Shown: one piece after another, positions 23,745 through 34,789 of the stretch
Position numbering within the stretch: the first letter of the stretch is position 1
Layout of the letters: each line of letters opens with the position of its first letter
From: Durusdinium trenchii
Lineage: Eukaryota; Sar; Dinophyceae; Suessiales; Symbiodiniaceae
Length of the DNA stretch: 64,000 nucleotides
Assembly (NCBI GenBank): GCA_963970005.1
Contig: CAXAMN010004047.1
Location: 71,847 to 135,846 of the forward strand
Direction of reading: 5' to 3'
The notes under the pieces: generated by a model
Told to the model about the DNA's origin: nothing
Seen by the model: the letters and a program-made list of their open reading frames with translations, nothing else
The model's database searches: none
Translations under genes and position numbers: made by a program

Positions 23745-24598
23745 CTGAGCCCATCGATGTTGGTAACATTCTCATTCTTCACATGTCTTTTCACATTCAC
23801 AGACGTTTCTGGCAACACCTGTGCCGGACGTCAACCCGGTGAGGCAACCGGTCGTATTGTTCTACGTCCATCCTCCAGACGTCTGAAACCTCCCAAATCC
23901 GATCCCCAAAGTGAAAAAGCTTCAGTCAACCACATCAAGGATTCTCTGCATGTGTTTTGCTTTTGGGTGTCTTTCTGGATCTCTTGCATGGTTCTTCTTG
24001 GATCTTCCATGAGTGAAAAACACTTGGATTTCCCAAGCATCCGACCCCAAAAACGCCAAAACGCCCCTCCCAACGCCATTTCGGGCCCACCCGGTCCACC
24101 CCCCACAGAGCCCGCCTGTCGCGTGGGACCTAAAAGTCGATCCAAGTGCGTGGAGATATCCCGACGCTCCTCGCGTCGGGGAACCCAACCGGTGAGGTCC
24201 AGGACCGGACCAAGCTATATAGGACCAGGTGGTGGACCGGATGTTCCACAAATAACTGATGAATTTTAAGGCTTAGAAACCGAAAAACATCTGACCCATG
24301 ATGTTGGAAGATCCAGGTATGCCGAGCTCCGATCGTCTTTCGTCCTCCGGACATGTTTGTTTTTCCATCTGGAAACCCAGACAAATAAGACATGGTTGTT
24401 CCGGCCATTCTGATCCTTTACGGAAGTGGCCGGGGAAACGTCCAGAACGGTTTCTGGTTGGTACCGGGGGGGTTGCAAACGAATCCTCCAACTTTGAGAG
24501 CGAATAACTCCGTTCGAGACATGCAGCTCTTCCGGCGGTTCCACACTGGTCGAGAGCCACCCATCGGTCTGGACCTTTCGAACCTCTTTTCTGGTCTG

Positions 24599-24660
24599 GA
24601 CGTCCGTTGCGTCCGTGGCGTCCGTGGCGCCGGTTGCGTCCGTGGCGCCGGTTGCACCGG
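24599..24660. repeat. Short GC-rich minisatellite
   Basis: About three units of an 18-bp motif close to TGCGTCCGTGGCGCCGGT follow each other. The opposite strand is open through it but the reading is a simple repeat. Confidence 0.7.
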
Positions 24661-24904
24661 CAAAAATGGAACATCAAAGCCAAACATCGCAATGCTGTGA
24701 GTCACTTGTTCTTTGTTGCCTGTGAGTCACGGTGGTGCCATCGCTATAAGGAGGCTATCGGCGCGACCGACGTTCGACCGTCCTCGATCTTGTGGTCCGG
24801 TTGACAGATGAAGCCCACAATGGGGATCTGCAAGCCCTCCCCTAAGATCATTGCCTGGCCAGTTTCGGAACAAAGAGATGGACGTATTGCTATTAAAAAA
24901 CAAA

Positions 24905-25010
24905 CTGGGAGTCAAGGACTATAAAAAGAAAGGTCTGACTAGGGGAACTGATTTCGGGAACTTCCTTTACTTCAGCCGGTCAAAATATAGTCTTTGGACT
25001 TCTAGGGTAT
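24905..25010. repeat. Fold-back element, family M, copy 2
   Basis: Near-identical to 21133-21243 in the core and right end. The left end ACTGGGAGTCAAGGACTATA is slightly different. The high identity of two copies 3.8 kb apart suggests recent movement or gene conversion. Confidence 0.75.
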
Positions 25011-25619
25011 GGTCTTTTTTAGATGGAATATATGTCTATTCGCCGCCCAGATGCTACATGGCACATCGTAAAGCCAAAGACGATGAAGTCAGGCTGCTCT
25101 TCGTGAGCCCAAAAGTAGCAACATCCCTGAGAGCTGGTCATTGCAGATCACAAAACCATGATTTCTCGGTCATGACAAGTGGATCTATTACAAGAAATCA
25201 CACTCTGAAATACAAAATTTCAGGCTCGTTCAATTGCAGTTTTCATAACAAAAAAGTTCACAGCTCTCTTTGGTACTATCGATAGCCTCGGACGGGAAGA
25301 AGTTCCTCTCTTGCACAGAGAAGATGAGGCTCTGCAAAAAATCCTTGGCGAGAAAAGCACGCCTAGAGTTCGAGTCTCGCGATGCTCTTCAATCCCCACC
25401 ACCTTTCTCCAACCCCATCCATCCTTCACGACGCGCCAGAAAGAAAGAAGCTCTACCCCTTCCACCTACCTAGAACCTGAATGACCTCTATTTTGGACCA
25501 CAAACCACCCAAAAGATGGTCCAACTTCCTATCAAAACACAGGTCCAAATGGGTTCCATAGCTATACACCACCTCTCACCAACCTCCACCAACCCCCCCC
25601 AAGCTCTCTCAAGCGGCGT

Positions 25620-25800
25620 AGTGCTGGCCCTCCCAGGTGATGAGCTGCGACAAAGCCGTGCGCGTCTGCGCCATGGTGTCACCACCACAAGGCCGAAAGC
25701 GCAGCGTGCCCTGCAGCGACCGGGAAGGGCGCGCAGGGCGCGCCACCCTCGACGGGTTCCGGGTTCATGCACCCTGGCCAGGCTCGTCGAGGGGGAAGGA
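25620..25800. CDS. Codon-biased coding segment, strand unresolved
   Basis: Plus-strand reading: DKAVRVCAMVSPPQGRKRSV. Minus-strand reading: DTMAQTRTALSQLITWEGQH then YAA and a stop, which looks like a real C-terminus. Both have G/C third positions because those positions pair. No splice site settles it. Confidence 0.3.
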
Positions 25801-25965
25801 CCGACCTGGTCGAACGGTGGACCTGTAGAGTCGGGTCGGAATGGCCAGGCTCGTTGATCCGAAAAGCGAGAAAGTGGGGTATGCTCTCCAGGGTGAAGAC
25901 TTGGAGGCCGAGTGAGCACTAAATTGCCACGTTGCCCGAACTCGGGCTTCGTCCAAGCAACCCCA

Positions 25966-26175
25966 GTCCTACCCCCGTTCGCAACGAATTTCAACGTTGG
26001 CCGAGGGAGCATTCTCCGAACGGAGATAGTTGGAGCCCTGTAGCGTTCCACCAGGAAAACCATCGAAGGGTCGCCTTCTCCCTTTTGGGGTCGCAAAAAC
26101 ACTTGCAAACGAGGCACGTCTGGCAGTCCAGCGCGAAAGCTCTTGATGAAGCCTTTCCAATTCAGCCTCGGCGAA
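25966..26175 (-). CDS. Candidate exon, unknown product
   Basis: A frame on the minus strand contains AEAELERLHQELSRWTARRA and later GSNYLRSENAPSANVEIRC before a stop. The first part would be helical. It lies between exons that I assign to the glycosyltransferase, so it may be a separate gene or an unrelated reading. Confidence 0.33.
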
Positions 26176-27090
26176 ACATCATCGTCACCAGTGGACGTTG
26201 GCGTGGCGCTCAGTCGACTATAAGCTTTTTCACCAAAATGACGTCTAAAAGACCCGGGTTCCTTCTCTAGCGTCCGACCGTTCCGTTCAGTTCGCGATGC
26301 CAGGGTTGCCCCGTTGGGTTCGCGTCCTTGCTGCCAATGGTCGGGCCAAAAGCACCGACTCCAACAACTCCCGCCCACGTAATCACGAGCTCCGTGTCCA
26401 GCCGAAGAGCTCTGTGCAAATCACCACCTCACCTCGGGAGACGAGGTCAAAGAGGAAAGGCAAATCTGCGCATGGCCAAAAATGCGTATACAGTATACAT
26501 GATTTTTTGCGATATCATGATGATTCATCATGCACGCAACATATCGTATACCGCATACGGTATATATGTTTTCATATGTTTTCTAAAAGAACACACAGTG
26601 ACGTATTCCAAAAGGGTCTTTCTCCGTCGATGCCGTCGGCCGGGGCAACATCGGAGTCCGATCGTTCACGAATCGTGGGCCTTCATACAAAGCCTCCCGG
26701 TTTTCAAGGGATCCAAGATCAGCATCACTTGGAAGAACCCGGATGCTTCGTTTCTCAGACCATCCACGGAACAAATATTCAGGTCTTGAGTGGATTGTTA
26801 GGGTTGATTCACCTATCATACCCTATCATCGACGAATGACAGTGACAGGAAGGGTATGGAAAGGTGAAAGGGGCCTAACCAGGAGCCTTTCAGTGTTCTG
26901 TCCTTCATAGGGTGCTTTGGGCAGTGAAGAAGCTGTAAGATCTATGCGAACATCCCTCCTCGACTCAATTAACCTCAGTGCCACGCTTCCAGCAGCAAGA
27001 CCTTCCGACAGGAACCCCAAGCCCCCCCAAGCTTCCAGGTCCCATTTTGGCCCCAGCAGACCGAGATGCAATTGTGTTGTAAGATCAAAC

Positions 27091-27134
27091 CTCTCGCCAG
27101 GGCCACAAAGGGCTGTACATCTCCACGAGTGCCC
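27091..27134 (-). CDS. Glycosyltransferase N-terminal GTRGD motif exon
   Basis: A 44-nt exon between GGGCCAG| and |GTTTGATC reads GTRGDVQPFVALARG, the hallmark of the first strand and glycine loop of GT1/GT28 glycosyltransferases of the sterol-glucosyltransferase type. It is on the same strand as the C-domain exons at 18801-21734, 5.4 kb upstream, as expected for the N-terminus of the same gene. The intervening N-domain exons are mostly unresolved. Confidence 0.72.
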
Positions 27135-27639
27135 CTGGCCCACCGAGCGCCCAATGCTGCGCGCGTTTCGTGCGAGGCCGGCCCTTTCCGCAGGATGGGT
27201 GGCAGCCATTCCCCCCAAAAAAACTCCGATACAAACCAACCCGTTATAGATTCCAACAACCCACTCGCCTTCATTCGAAGAACATCTCACTCTCAATCAC
27301 CTGTCGACCGGCACCGCGAGCTGCGACCGCGATGCGCCACCCGCGCCTGGTCACCATGAAGACCCGGGTCCTGGTGCCGCGGCGCCGGCGCAAGCCCAGG
27401 CCAGGGACATAGGCTCCTGCGAAGAGAAGCGAAAAGAAGCGAAAGGGTATGTATTGCCATATGGGTCATCTCGGTGAGTAGAAAGAAGAGCTTTTTGGTT
27501 GAGAATCTCCGGACTTGTGAAAACTTGTGAATAGAAGAGCGTCATTACCAAAAAGAAGAGTCTTTAGGAAACATCTTGAAGATTCTAGAATTTTTACAAT
27601 TCATATTGAATCCATCCTATTCAGTTCGACATCTGCCGC

Positions 27640-27850
27640 TGTCATGATGTCTGAGGTGGTCATCCGGCATCTTGCGGCATTTCTCGCGGCTCGGCTCGGC
27701 GGTCTCGGTCCTGCGCGCGAGGACAAGGAGTTCACCGAGCCCATCGACGCGAAGGAGCGCACGGAGCGCATCTGGTAGATGTCCTGGCGCCGGCAGCCGC
27801 CGATGAGGTGCACCTCCAAGAGCAAAAAGCAGGGCCGCCGCACGATGATG
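27640..27850. CDS. Codon-biased segment with an in-frame TAG
   Basis: The plus-strand frame through EDKEFTEPIDAKERTERIW has almost exclusively G/C third positions, and the same bias continues beyond a TAG at 27776-27778 (MSWRRQPPMRCTSKSKKQGR). The minus strand is open through QDIYQMRSVRSFASMGSVNS. Either the gene is on the minus strand, or the plus-strand gene is broken by one stop. The product is unknown. Confidence 0.35.
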
Positions 27851-28445
27851 CCTGAAGGAGCCGTCGAGCCGGAAAAACAAGAGATTCGGAGGTCGGAGGT
27901 CGGGGGCCAGGTCAAATCCCCACTTGAAATGTTCGGAAGGGCCGCCTCAAACGCTTTACAAAGGGAAGCTATAATGGAAGCAAAGCAGAAGAAAAACCAC
28001 GTGATATGAAATTTGAGGGGGGTTCTTGCTGAGATTGGATCAAATCGAAAACTAAGGAATGGTTGGGATGAAGTACTGACATGTAACATACACGAAAAAT
28101 GAGCCTCTCTGTCAGGTGCTTGTCTTGCTCACGTTTGGTATGAAGATGTATCAGTGAGTGTGTATAGTTCACTGCTGGTTCTGGTCTTAGAACGATCCGC
28201 GCTTCGCGTTCATGTGCGAACCATGGTCCGGCTCTATATATAGCTCCCCGGCCGGCGGCCGGTGTTCCCCAAAGGTCTTCCATCGGACCTCCTTCGTCTA
28301 ACTTGGTCCAAAAAACACCAAAAACCCTTCGCGAGCCACCTTTTCCCTCACGCCTTCCCCCTGGTGAAGAACGCACAAGTGGAATCAAACACTTCACACT
28401 CTTCACGTCCTCATGTGCCACATGAAGTCCTCATCATCCCAGTCG

Positions 28446-28586
28446 TCATGTTCTTGAGCACATCATCCGCTGGTCCTCTCGGTCCAGCGACTTGGCCAAG
28501 ATGCCCTGTTTGGTGAGGCGTTTGCTGTGGTGCTTGGTGTGCACATCGCCCGCCTCCGAGAAAAAGGGCTCGCTTGGCGCGGGCAT
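28446..28586 (-). CDS. 46-codon open frame, probably a first exon
   Basis: An ATG at 28586 opens PAPSEPFFSEAGDVHTKHHS … KRLTKQGILAKSLDREDQRM with nearly all G/C third positions. It stops at 28446, or splices just before at |GTGCTCAAG. The charged middle looks like a real protein. No family is recognised. Confidence 0.42.
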   Translation of the reverse strand: MPAPSEPFFSEAGDVHTKHHSKRLTKQGILAKSLDREDQRMMCSRT

Positions 28587-29201
28587 TTGTTACAAAACCC
28601 TAGTTGTGAGTCGTGAGGGTCAAAACGCTATAGCTATGAGGGTCCTTTCTGAGCCTGTGGCTACGAAGTGAACATGTTGCACAGTTCACTAGGTGGCGAT
28701 GAAACCACCTCGGTCACACACCGCATGGTCCGATGGTGACGAAACGAGGGGATTCCTCTGTTGGAGCCACCCCCCAATGGCAAAAGATTGCCAAAGGCCG
28801 CAGCACAAAGCCAAGGCGCATAGAGCGGATTGTGATCAGATGTACTCTGCATCAGAAGGCACCAGCTTGTTCTACCTGAAGGGGGAAGGCGGGCCGCCAC
28901 TTCATGTTACGTGTGAGGCAAGACGGCCCGGACAGTGGAGTTTCGTCTTCTCTTTCTGTTCGTCAATTGAACAATGAGTCGCAAAGGGATTCATGGACAA
29001 CATCTGTGGCGGTTCTCATGTAGGCACCAGGAATCTCACACCATTATAGTGGAAACAGAACTTCTCGCATCATGCTCATCCCTTCCTTTTGAGTGCCCTG
29101 AACACAAAACGCAGCAAAACACACCCCAAGCACTCCAAGCATCTTGGGATATCTTGGGTTTAGTGCCGCATCCTATGCTGCATTCTCTTTGCTTTGACGC
29201 T

Positions 29202-29360
29202 TCAACAGCCCAAGCCGGCCCAAACGCGAGATCTGTCCGCGCGACGGGCCAACTCGTCGAGTGCGATCTTCGCATAGGCCACTTCCACGCCGAAGTGGTC
29301 ACAGAGTTTCCTCGAAGCTTCGCGAAGACGACGGGGACACCGAACGGTGGGCCCGTTGGT
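29202..29360 (-). CDS. Candidate exon, unknown product
   Basis: After GGCCAG| the frame reads REASRKLCDHFGVEVAYAKI then ALDELARRADRSRVWAG, and stops at 29204-29202 unless spliced earlier. It is amphipathic and helical in look, with good codon bias. The opposite strand is open but less protein-like. Confidence 0.45.
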   Translation of the reverse strand, partial: TNGPTVRCPRRLREASRKLCDHFGVEVAYAKIALDELARRADRSRVWAGLGC

Positions 29361-29449
29361 CTGGCCGCCGATGAAGCCGGTTCAAGGGCCACACAAGAGC
29401 ACGAAAAAAGCGCAATGGCCAGAAAACACATACGGGGACACCTTTAATG

Positions 29450-30480
29450 ATGACCAAAACTGTATCCGTGTATAAAACGAATTAGTTGTGGAATGTTGTG
29501 GATAAGAAAAGAATTCGATCGGTAAGGACAATCAAACACCAAGTGGAAAGGTACGGTATACCATATTATTGTCGTTGATCATGTAAAATTTGTTGAGGAT
29601 TGCATGACATGTCCTTCTCATTCCGTTGGGAAACCAACCTAGATCCGCAGCTGTTCGCGGCCTAACCGAACGACCGCGGCGGTACAGACTCTGGTCTCCA
29701 CTGGAAAGACTTCCAAGGTCACACCCGACTTCAGGTGGAGGAACTCACAGGATGGAGGACTGGTGGTGAAAACTCACAGCCTCCTCGCAGCTGTCCACTC
29801 CGTCTTTGATTCCAGTCGCAATGCGGACTCGGGTCGAAACCAAAGATCATTTGCGGACGGTTGTGATTCCCACACAGCCCTTCCAGAAGTACATCTGGTC
29901 CACAGTCAGTGATAGTACATAGGTCATGACCTATAGTCGGTGTATCAGTGAAAAGAGATTATATAGGCGGTTATAGTTATATTATACAGTACCCCTGTTG
30001 AAATGATTGAACCCCCCAAAGGATGTTCCTTCAGTCGATCTGTCACTGGGCGCATCGATCCTTGGGATTCGCCCCCCCAACATACGCGCGCGAAGGGCTT
30101 CGATCTTGGGCTTCCAAGATTCAGATCTAAGAACCAGGACCTGCGCGTGAAGATGGCATACCGACATTAGTCGTTGCAAGGAGAAGCTGTTTGGGAAGCT
30201 CTTCAAGAGGGCATATCTAGATGCATTCAGAAACTTGCTTCCCTTTAGATCTTGGTGCTGACTTTCGTTGCTTGGACCTCATGAGAGATCAGCTAAGACA
30301 CCAGCATGGGCCAACATACTCATTGCACACACATAGATCTATCTACTTTCGACCTGCGATCCACCTACTTCGTTTCCACCGGCACCAACTCCACAACCAG
30401 TACTACCACCGGCACCCTGCATTCACAACACCAAACCAACGAAGCACCGCGCACCTGTGCGATTCCAAATCCGTCTGGAA
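29450..30480. other. No gene supported
   Basis: AT-richer DNA with no biased frame or convincing exon. Confidence 0.4.
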
Positions 30481-30510
30481 GAACCGTGGTGGATCGAATT
30501 CCACGGAATC

Positions 30511-30883
30511 CTCCTGTGCGAGGCCCAAAGGCGAGTAAATCCGGCGCTCCGCCCGCGGCATCGCCCATCGCAGCGCGGAGGACGCAGCGCCGCCGCGGGT
30601 GCCGTCCGGTTTTCGTTCCGCCACCGGGGAAAGGACCTCGAATGAATCTGGCACCGTCCCGGTCCTCCACACGGTCGGCACACACCCGTTCACACCGGTC
30701 GGGACGACGGTCCTCCACCTGTCCGTTCTGAAACTCGAAGGACGCAGGGATCGGCAGTGAAGCATCGCTCTCCGGATTGTTCGGAGGCAACTCCATCACC
30801 TCGGCGCCGCGCGGAGACTTCGACTCCCAACCCCCGCGACGTCCGACGATTAACGACGTCTCGGTTGGAAAGGCCCCAGTGTC
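30511..30883 (-). CDS. Long internal exon, unknown product
   Basis: One of the longest exons outside the membrane-protein gene. It opens at ACACCTCAG|GACACTGGG and stays in frame for about 120 codons: TETSLIVGRRGGWESKSPRG, ELPPNNPESDASLPIPASFE, RPDRCERVCADRVEDRDGAR, FIRGPFPGGGTKTGRHPRRR. The donor is not certain. The repeated ED/DR pattern and FIRGPFPGG suggest a secreted or enzymatic domain, but I cannot name a family. The plus strand is partly open. Confidence 0.5.
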
Positions 30884-31539
30884 CTGAGGTGTGGAAAAGC
30901 AGCACCCCTTGTGTGGGTCGAGTCATGGTGTGGTGTTCAATTGGGAAAGTCTAGGTGGTGCGGAAGTTCGTTGATCGTTGCTATAGGCATTAAAGACAGG
31001 ATGCACCTCAGATCGAAAAAGGGTTTGTGGGGTCTAACTACCAACTATATGTACTATAGGGAGCCTTCGGTAAAGGGAACAATTGAGCAAGTCACCTGCG
31101 CATCCAACATTTTATGAGCCACACACACAGATATACGCAGACACAGGACACGCAAACACACACGACACATTCCTGCTTATGAGGAGGAATCACATGTACA
31201 GCTTGCGCTTGCCGTGATCATGAGTCCCATGATGAGTGATGAGATGTTTATAATAGTTTATAAGTTTATAAGGGTAACATCTGAGTGGCAGAGTTCAAAC
31301 ATGCTCAAAATGCTCGCCAGCTTTGGCGCAGAATTCTCCGGAGTAGGAAGCAGGAGAAGCGCTCCACGTGACGCATCGGATGTGTTCACCGGGTTGTCAG
31401 AGTCCCCGTCCGACGGAAGAAACCCTTCAAGTTTGCACAGTGCACAGACATTACATTGGGGGCTCTTCGATTCTGACCTAAAGGTTTCTCTTCTCCCAAT
31501 ATATACAAATTCATACAAATTCTACCTATAAATCAAGTC

Positions 31540-31707
31540 CTTGGCCACTCTAAACCATTCCAAACGCTCCCCCCCGCCGCTCCGCTGCCTCACTCCGGCG
31601 TTCGCCCGGAGGACCGCGAGGACCGCACCTTCACTTGCATCGACTTCTTCGCCGAGGACCGCAGCGACCGCGCCGGGAAGTTCAGCACGCCCTGGCCGAA
31701 GTGCTGA
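31540..31707 (+). CDS. Candidate exon, unknown product
   Basis: The plus-strand frame reads GVRPEDREDRTFTCIDFFAE then DRSDRAGKFSTPWPKC with near-complete G/C third positions and a TGA at 31705-31707. The DRxDR and TPWPKC motifs look like a true protein end. Its start lies after CAAG| near 31527. Confidence 0.5.
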   Translation, partial: LGHSKPFQTLPPAAPLPHSGVRPEDREDRTFTCIDFFAEDRSDRAGKFSTPWPKC

Positions 31708-31959
31708 TCGAAGAGGCTTTCGGCGAATCCAGAGGATCAGCTGAGATGTTTTTCACATTGACGTATGGGGTTTGTGTTTTTGAGTGTTCCTATCCGCCCG
31801 CCTTCCGCCGAAGTTGTTAACATGTCGGCGACTATCCGGTCCTATAATTTATGTTGTTTTTTTTCCTTCTTCCTCTGCTGCTCTGTTCGAAAGTCGGAGA
31901 CGCCGCCACTTTTTGAACGATTCAACCCAACCATTCCATTCCAGCTCACCAAAATGCCC

Positions 31960-32100
31960 AAATGCCCAATTTCGACCCAACGCACGTCGCGAACCCGCGC
32001 CGAATCCCCGCGCCTGCACGGTGATCCGGATCATCGTGAAGCGCTCTGGACTCATGCGCTCCATCGGGAGGGTCGCCATGGCAGTCGTCCCGTCGTGCGG
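31960..32100 (-). CDS. Candidate exon, unknown product
   Basis: After GGCCACAG| the frame reads PHDGTTAMATLPMERMSPER then FTMIRITVQARGFGAG. Third positions are strongly G/C. The plus-strand reading (VIRIIVKRSGLMRSIGRVAM) is biased as well but lacks a good acceptor. Confidence 0.38.
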
Positions 32101-32912
32101 CTGTGGCCGATCAAACGCGCGAAGTCGTTGGACGGTTGGAGTTTAAGACGAACTCGTTCGTCGGGTCGTCGTCTTCAAGACATCCAAGACTCAGATTGAG
32201 TCCTTGAATTGGCAGTGCTTTTGCTTTTTAGTTAGTTATATGCTTAATTAAGCAAAAGACTACTAAATCGGTTGGCTCGGGGTCGGTTGGCTTTTTCCAA
32301 AAACCGATGCTCGGAATGGAAGGTTGTAGGCTTGGGGTGTGGGCTGGTCGACCGGCTGTAGCAAGATGCATCGGTCGAAGCACAGTTCTTGCGTTCTGAT
32401 CTGCTTGCTCCTCAAAGTGTCAAAAGAAAAACAACACTGGCTGCAACTGAATCGACTTGCGAAGAGCCTACCAGTCATTGAAAAACCTTTTGAAGCCAAT
32501 CCGGGCGGCTGACATGGTCTGAACACGGTCTGAACCAAAAGAAATCCACATGTCTTTGGACCAACTCATTGGCCAAAAAGGTCCTTTTCGGATCCCCACC
32601 CACTGGAGAGACGTCGCCGTTCTCCCTTGCGAGACGTCCCTTGGATCCGAGGCCAGGAAAAATCCATTCCGAAACCTATCTTCCTGGTCTTAATGGAGAG
32701 CTCATGCACTTGATATGGCACCCATCATCTCAGCCAAACACCCAAATGGACACTCAAGGGACCGCCATGAGCCCAACTACTGCGTTTGTTGACCATTGAC
32801 CACCCGCCATACATAGTTGGTCACCGAACTCAGCACCTGAACTCAATGCATCACAGCTTCACACACAGCATCACACAGCTTAGCCCACCCTAATGCCCGC
32901 ACTGCCGCTCTA

Positions 32913-32990
32913 CTAGTAACAAGTGCCTCGCTAGTAGTAACAGGTGCCTTACTAGGAACAAGTGCCTTACTACTAGTAACAACCAGGAGT
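32913..32990. repeat. CTACTAGTAACAAGTGCC tandem repeat
   Basis: Three to four imperfect units of about 24 bp, each containing AGTAACAAGTGCC. The same unit occurs at 57500-57552 and is joined to the RLEAIAI-type repeat at 50996-51036, so the two repeats probably belong to one family. Confidence 0.7.
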
Positions 32991-33055
32991 CCCCAAGTGA
33001 GTGGATGTTCTGGGCACCCCTAACCTCCATGGATTGCATCCCTTTGTGACTGTAG

Positions 33056-33176
33056 ATCGGTCGACCCGAACGGCGCGGCGCTCTGCGCGGACCGCGCTCT
33101 TTTGGGCTCGGTCCGCTGGGGACGAAAATGGGGTCTGCGAGCAGAGAGCGAGGCCCGGAGGCTCCGCGCGCAGAGA
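33056..33176 (+). CDS. Candidate internal exon, unknown product
   Basis: Bounded by CTGTAG| and |GTGTAGG. In phase 2 it reads SVDPNGAALCADRALLGSVR then WGRKWGLRAESEARRL. Third positions are biased in the first two thirds. The minus strand is open too. Confidence 0.38.
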
Positions 33177-33304
33177 GTGTAGGTGAACCTCGCGGAGAGT
33201 GTGGCAGTTTTGGACCGACTACTTTTGGGGGGAATTCTGAACCTTGAACAAAGGCGGACTACTTTTTGTGTTTTGTTGGGGGAGGTGGGAACCAAACACA
33301 CAGG

Positions 33305-33362
33305 GGAGGCCATTGCTAGTAGGTTGGAGGCCATCGAAATTAGGTTGGAGGCTATTGCTTGT
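33305..33362. repeat. 21-bp minisatellite, RLEAIAI type
   Basis: Units close to AGGTTGGAGGCCATCGCTATT follow each other; they are open in the plus strand (RLEAIAI) and in the minus strand (MASNLIA). Other pieces: 17949-17974, 35432-35460, 36672-36715 (inverted), 50974-51012 and 60545-60566 (inverted). Confidence 0.8.
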
Positions 33363-33379
33363 GAGCTGCTGAAAGCATG

Positions 33380-34700
33380 GACACTTTCTGGGTGGCACAA
33401 ATCCGCCTCGCTTGCGACAGTTTGCACCGTGGTTTACACTCCAGAGGCGGAGGATACAGGGAAGTTCAAAAAATGAGCCCTATAAAGAAAAATCATTTAA
33501 GACATTGGCCCTATCCACCCAGAATTTGTTTGGTTCAACTGACACACGGCCGCACCAGGGACACGGACACCAACGAACACCTGGTCTCTGGGGCCCACAC
33601 GAATATGGCCGCTTCAGACGAAGCCTTTTTTTGGTCGCCATTTCAGCCTGACTTGGAGTGAGTGGAAAAGAGGAGTCATGCTGAGTCATGCTGAGTCTCT
33701 CGCAGCGCCGCATTGGTCTGTTTCTTCGGAATGAAAGGGTTTATAGACGGTGTCCTCATCTATCCTCTGTGAGTGATTGAGACGTTTTCACATAAGAGCA
33801 AGTTGAAATTAATAGTGATATAAATCGAGTTAAGATTCGAAATGTTTCAAAACTGGTGTCTTTGTGGCTTTGGACATGTTCAGTTGCAAAGTGTGCTCCT
33901 GCAAAAGCAGTCAGTATGAAGATCGCCACTCTGCCAAGTCTGTAAAATCCTCTTCAGGTGTGAAAAAGAATCTGAAAACGTGTCTGGTATGCCAGTAAGG
34001 CACCAGTTACACAGACTGTACTCTAAGACACTGTCCGACTGACTGCATGCTTTGTTGTAATGAGTCCGTAGCTCACTTAGGTTGCTTCCTTCCTGGCCCC
34101 GCTGGGTGCTGGGCTGGTGTTCTAGAAGAACTTGAGCAGCTCCTACGGCAGAACTTGCACAGCTATTCGGCTAGCTTGTGCCGCTATATACTATATACCA
34201 CAGAAAATTACATGAGTTGCACCGGCGTAGCGTCACGGCACACCTACTCGTAACCGGCAGCGAACTCCGTTCGTCACCGGCACCCAACTCCGAACGTCCT
34301 TCGTAACCGGCATCGGCCCGGCACCGGTCGACCCGACCCCGCACGGCACCGCTCGACCCGGTACCGGTCGGTCTTCGGTCGTCTTCGGTCGTCTTCGTCC
34401 TTGGAGGCAGTGAGGTACTTCTTCAAGGACTCTTTGATACGATCATTTCGCTTCTCTCCGCGAGGTCTTTCCTCTCCCTTCCTGGCAGACCCGGATGGCG
34501 GCAGGTCCGGCTTCCACTAAGAGTGCAAGAGAAGGAAATCATTTCGCTGAAGTGGACCTTTAGTCATGACTTTAGCTGCAAAACTTACAATGCGATGTTG
34601 AACAACAAGGCTGGAATGAGCTGTGAGCAATGCTGAGATCTGCTATTGAGTATAGTGGCCACATCAACCCACATCGATTTGAAGGTTGTTCCAATTGACA
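33380..34700. other. No gene supported
   Basis: A stretch at 34565-34640 resembles 42908-42965 (TTTAGCTGCA…TTACAATGC…GATGTTGAACAACAA), an old duplication. A GC-rich ACCGGCACC/GACCCGA-rich block lies at 34220-34400. No exon is defined. Confidence 0.4.
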
Positions 34701-34789
34701 ACTCGCGGTACCCGATGAACAATTGCACTCCCCAACCGAGAAGCTCAACCTGTGCTTTTGTGAATCAAGCAATCATCTACTACCAGTCC

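Noticed and set aside
25368-25384. GAGTTCGAGTCTCG resembling a tRNA T-arm
   Set aside because: The flanking bases do not form a five-pair stem and no matching A box or acceptor stem is present.
27041-27055. CCATTTTGGCCCCAG as a plus-strand spliced-leader relic
   Set aside because: It lacks the TCAAG end and no plus-strand gene follows; it shows how often 13/15 matches occur by chance.
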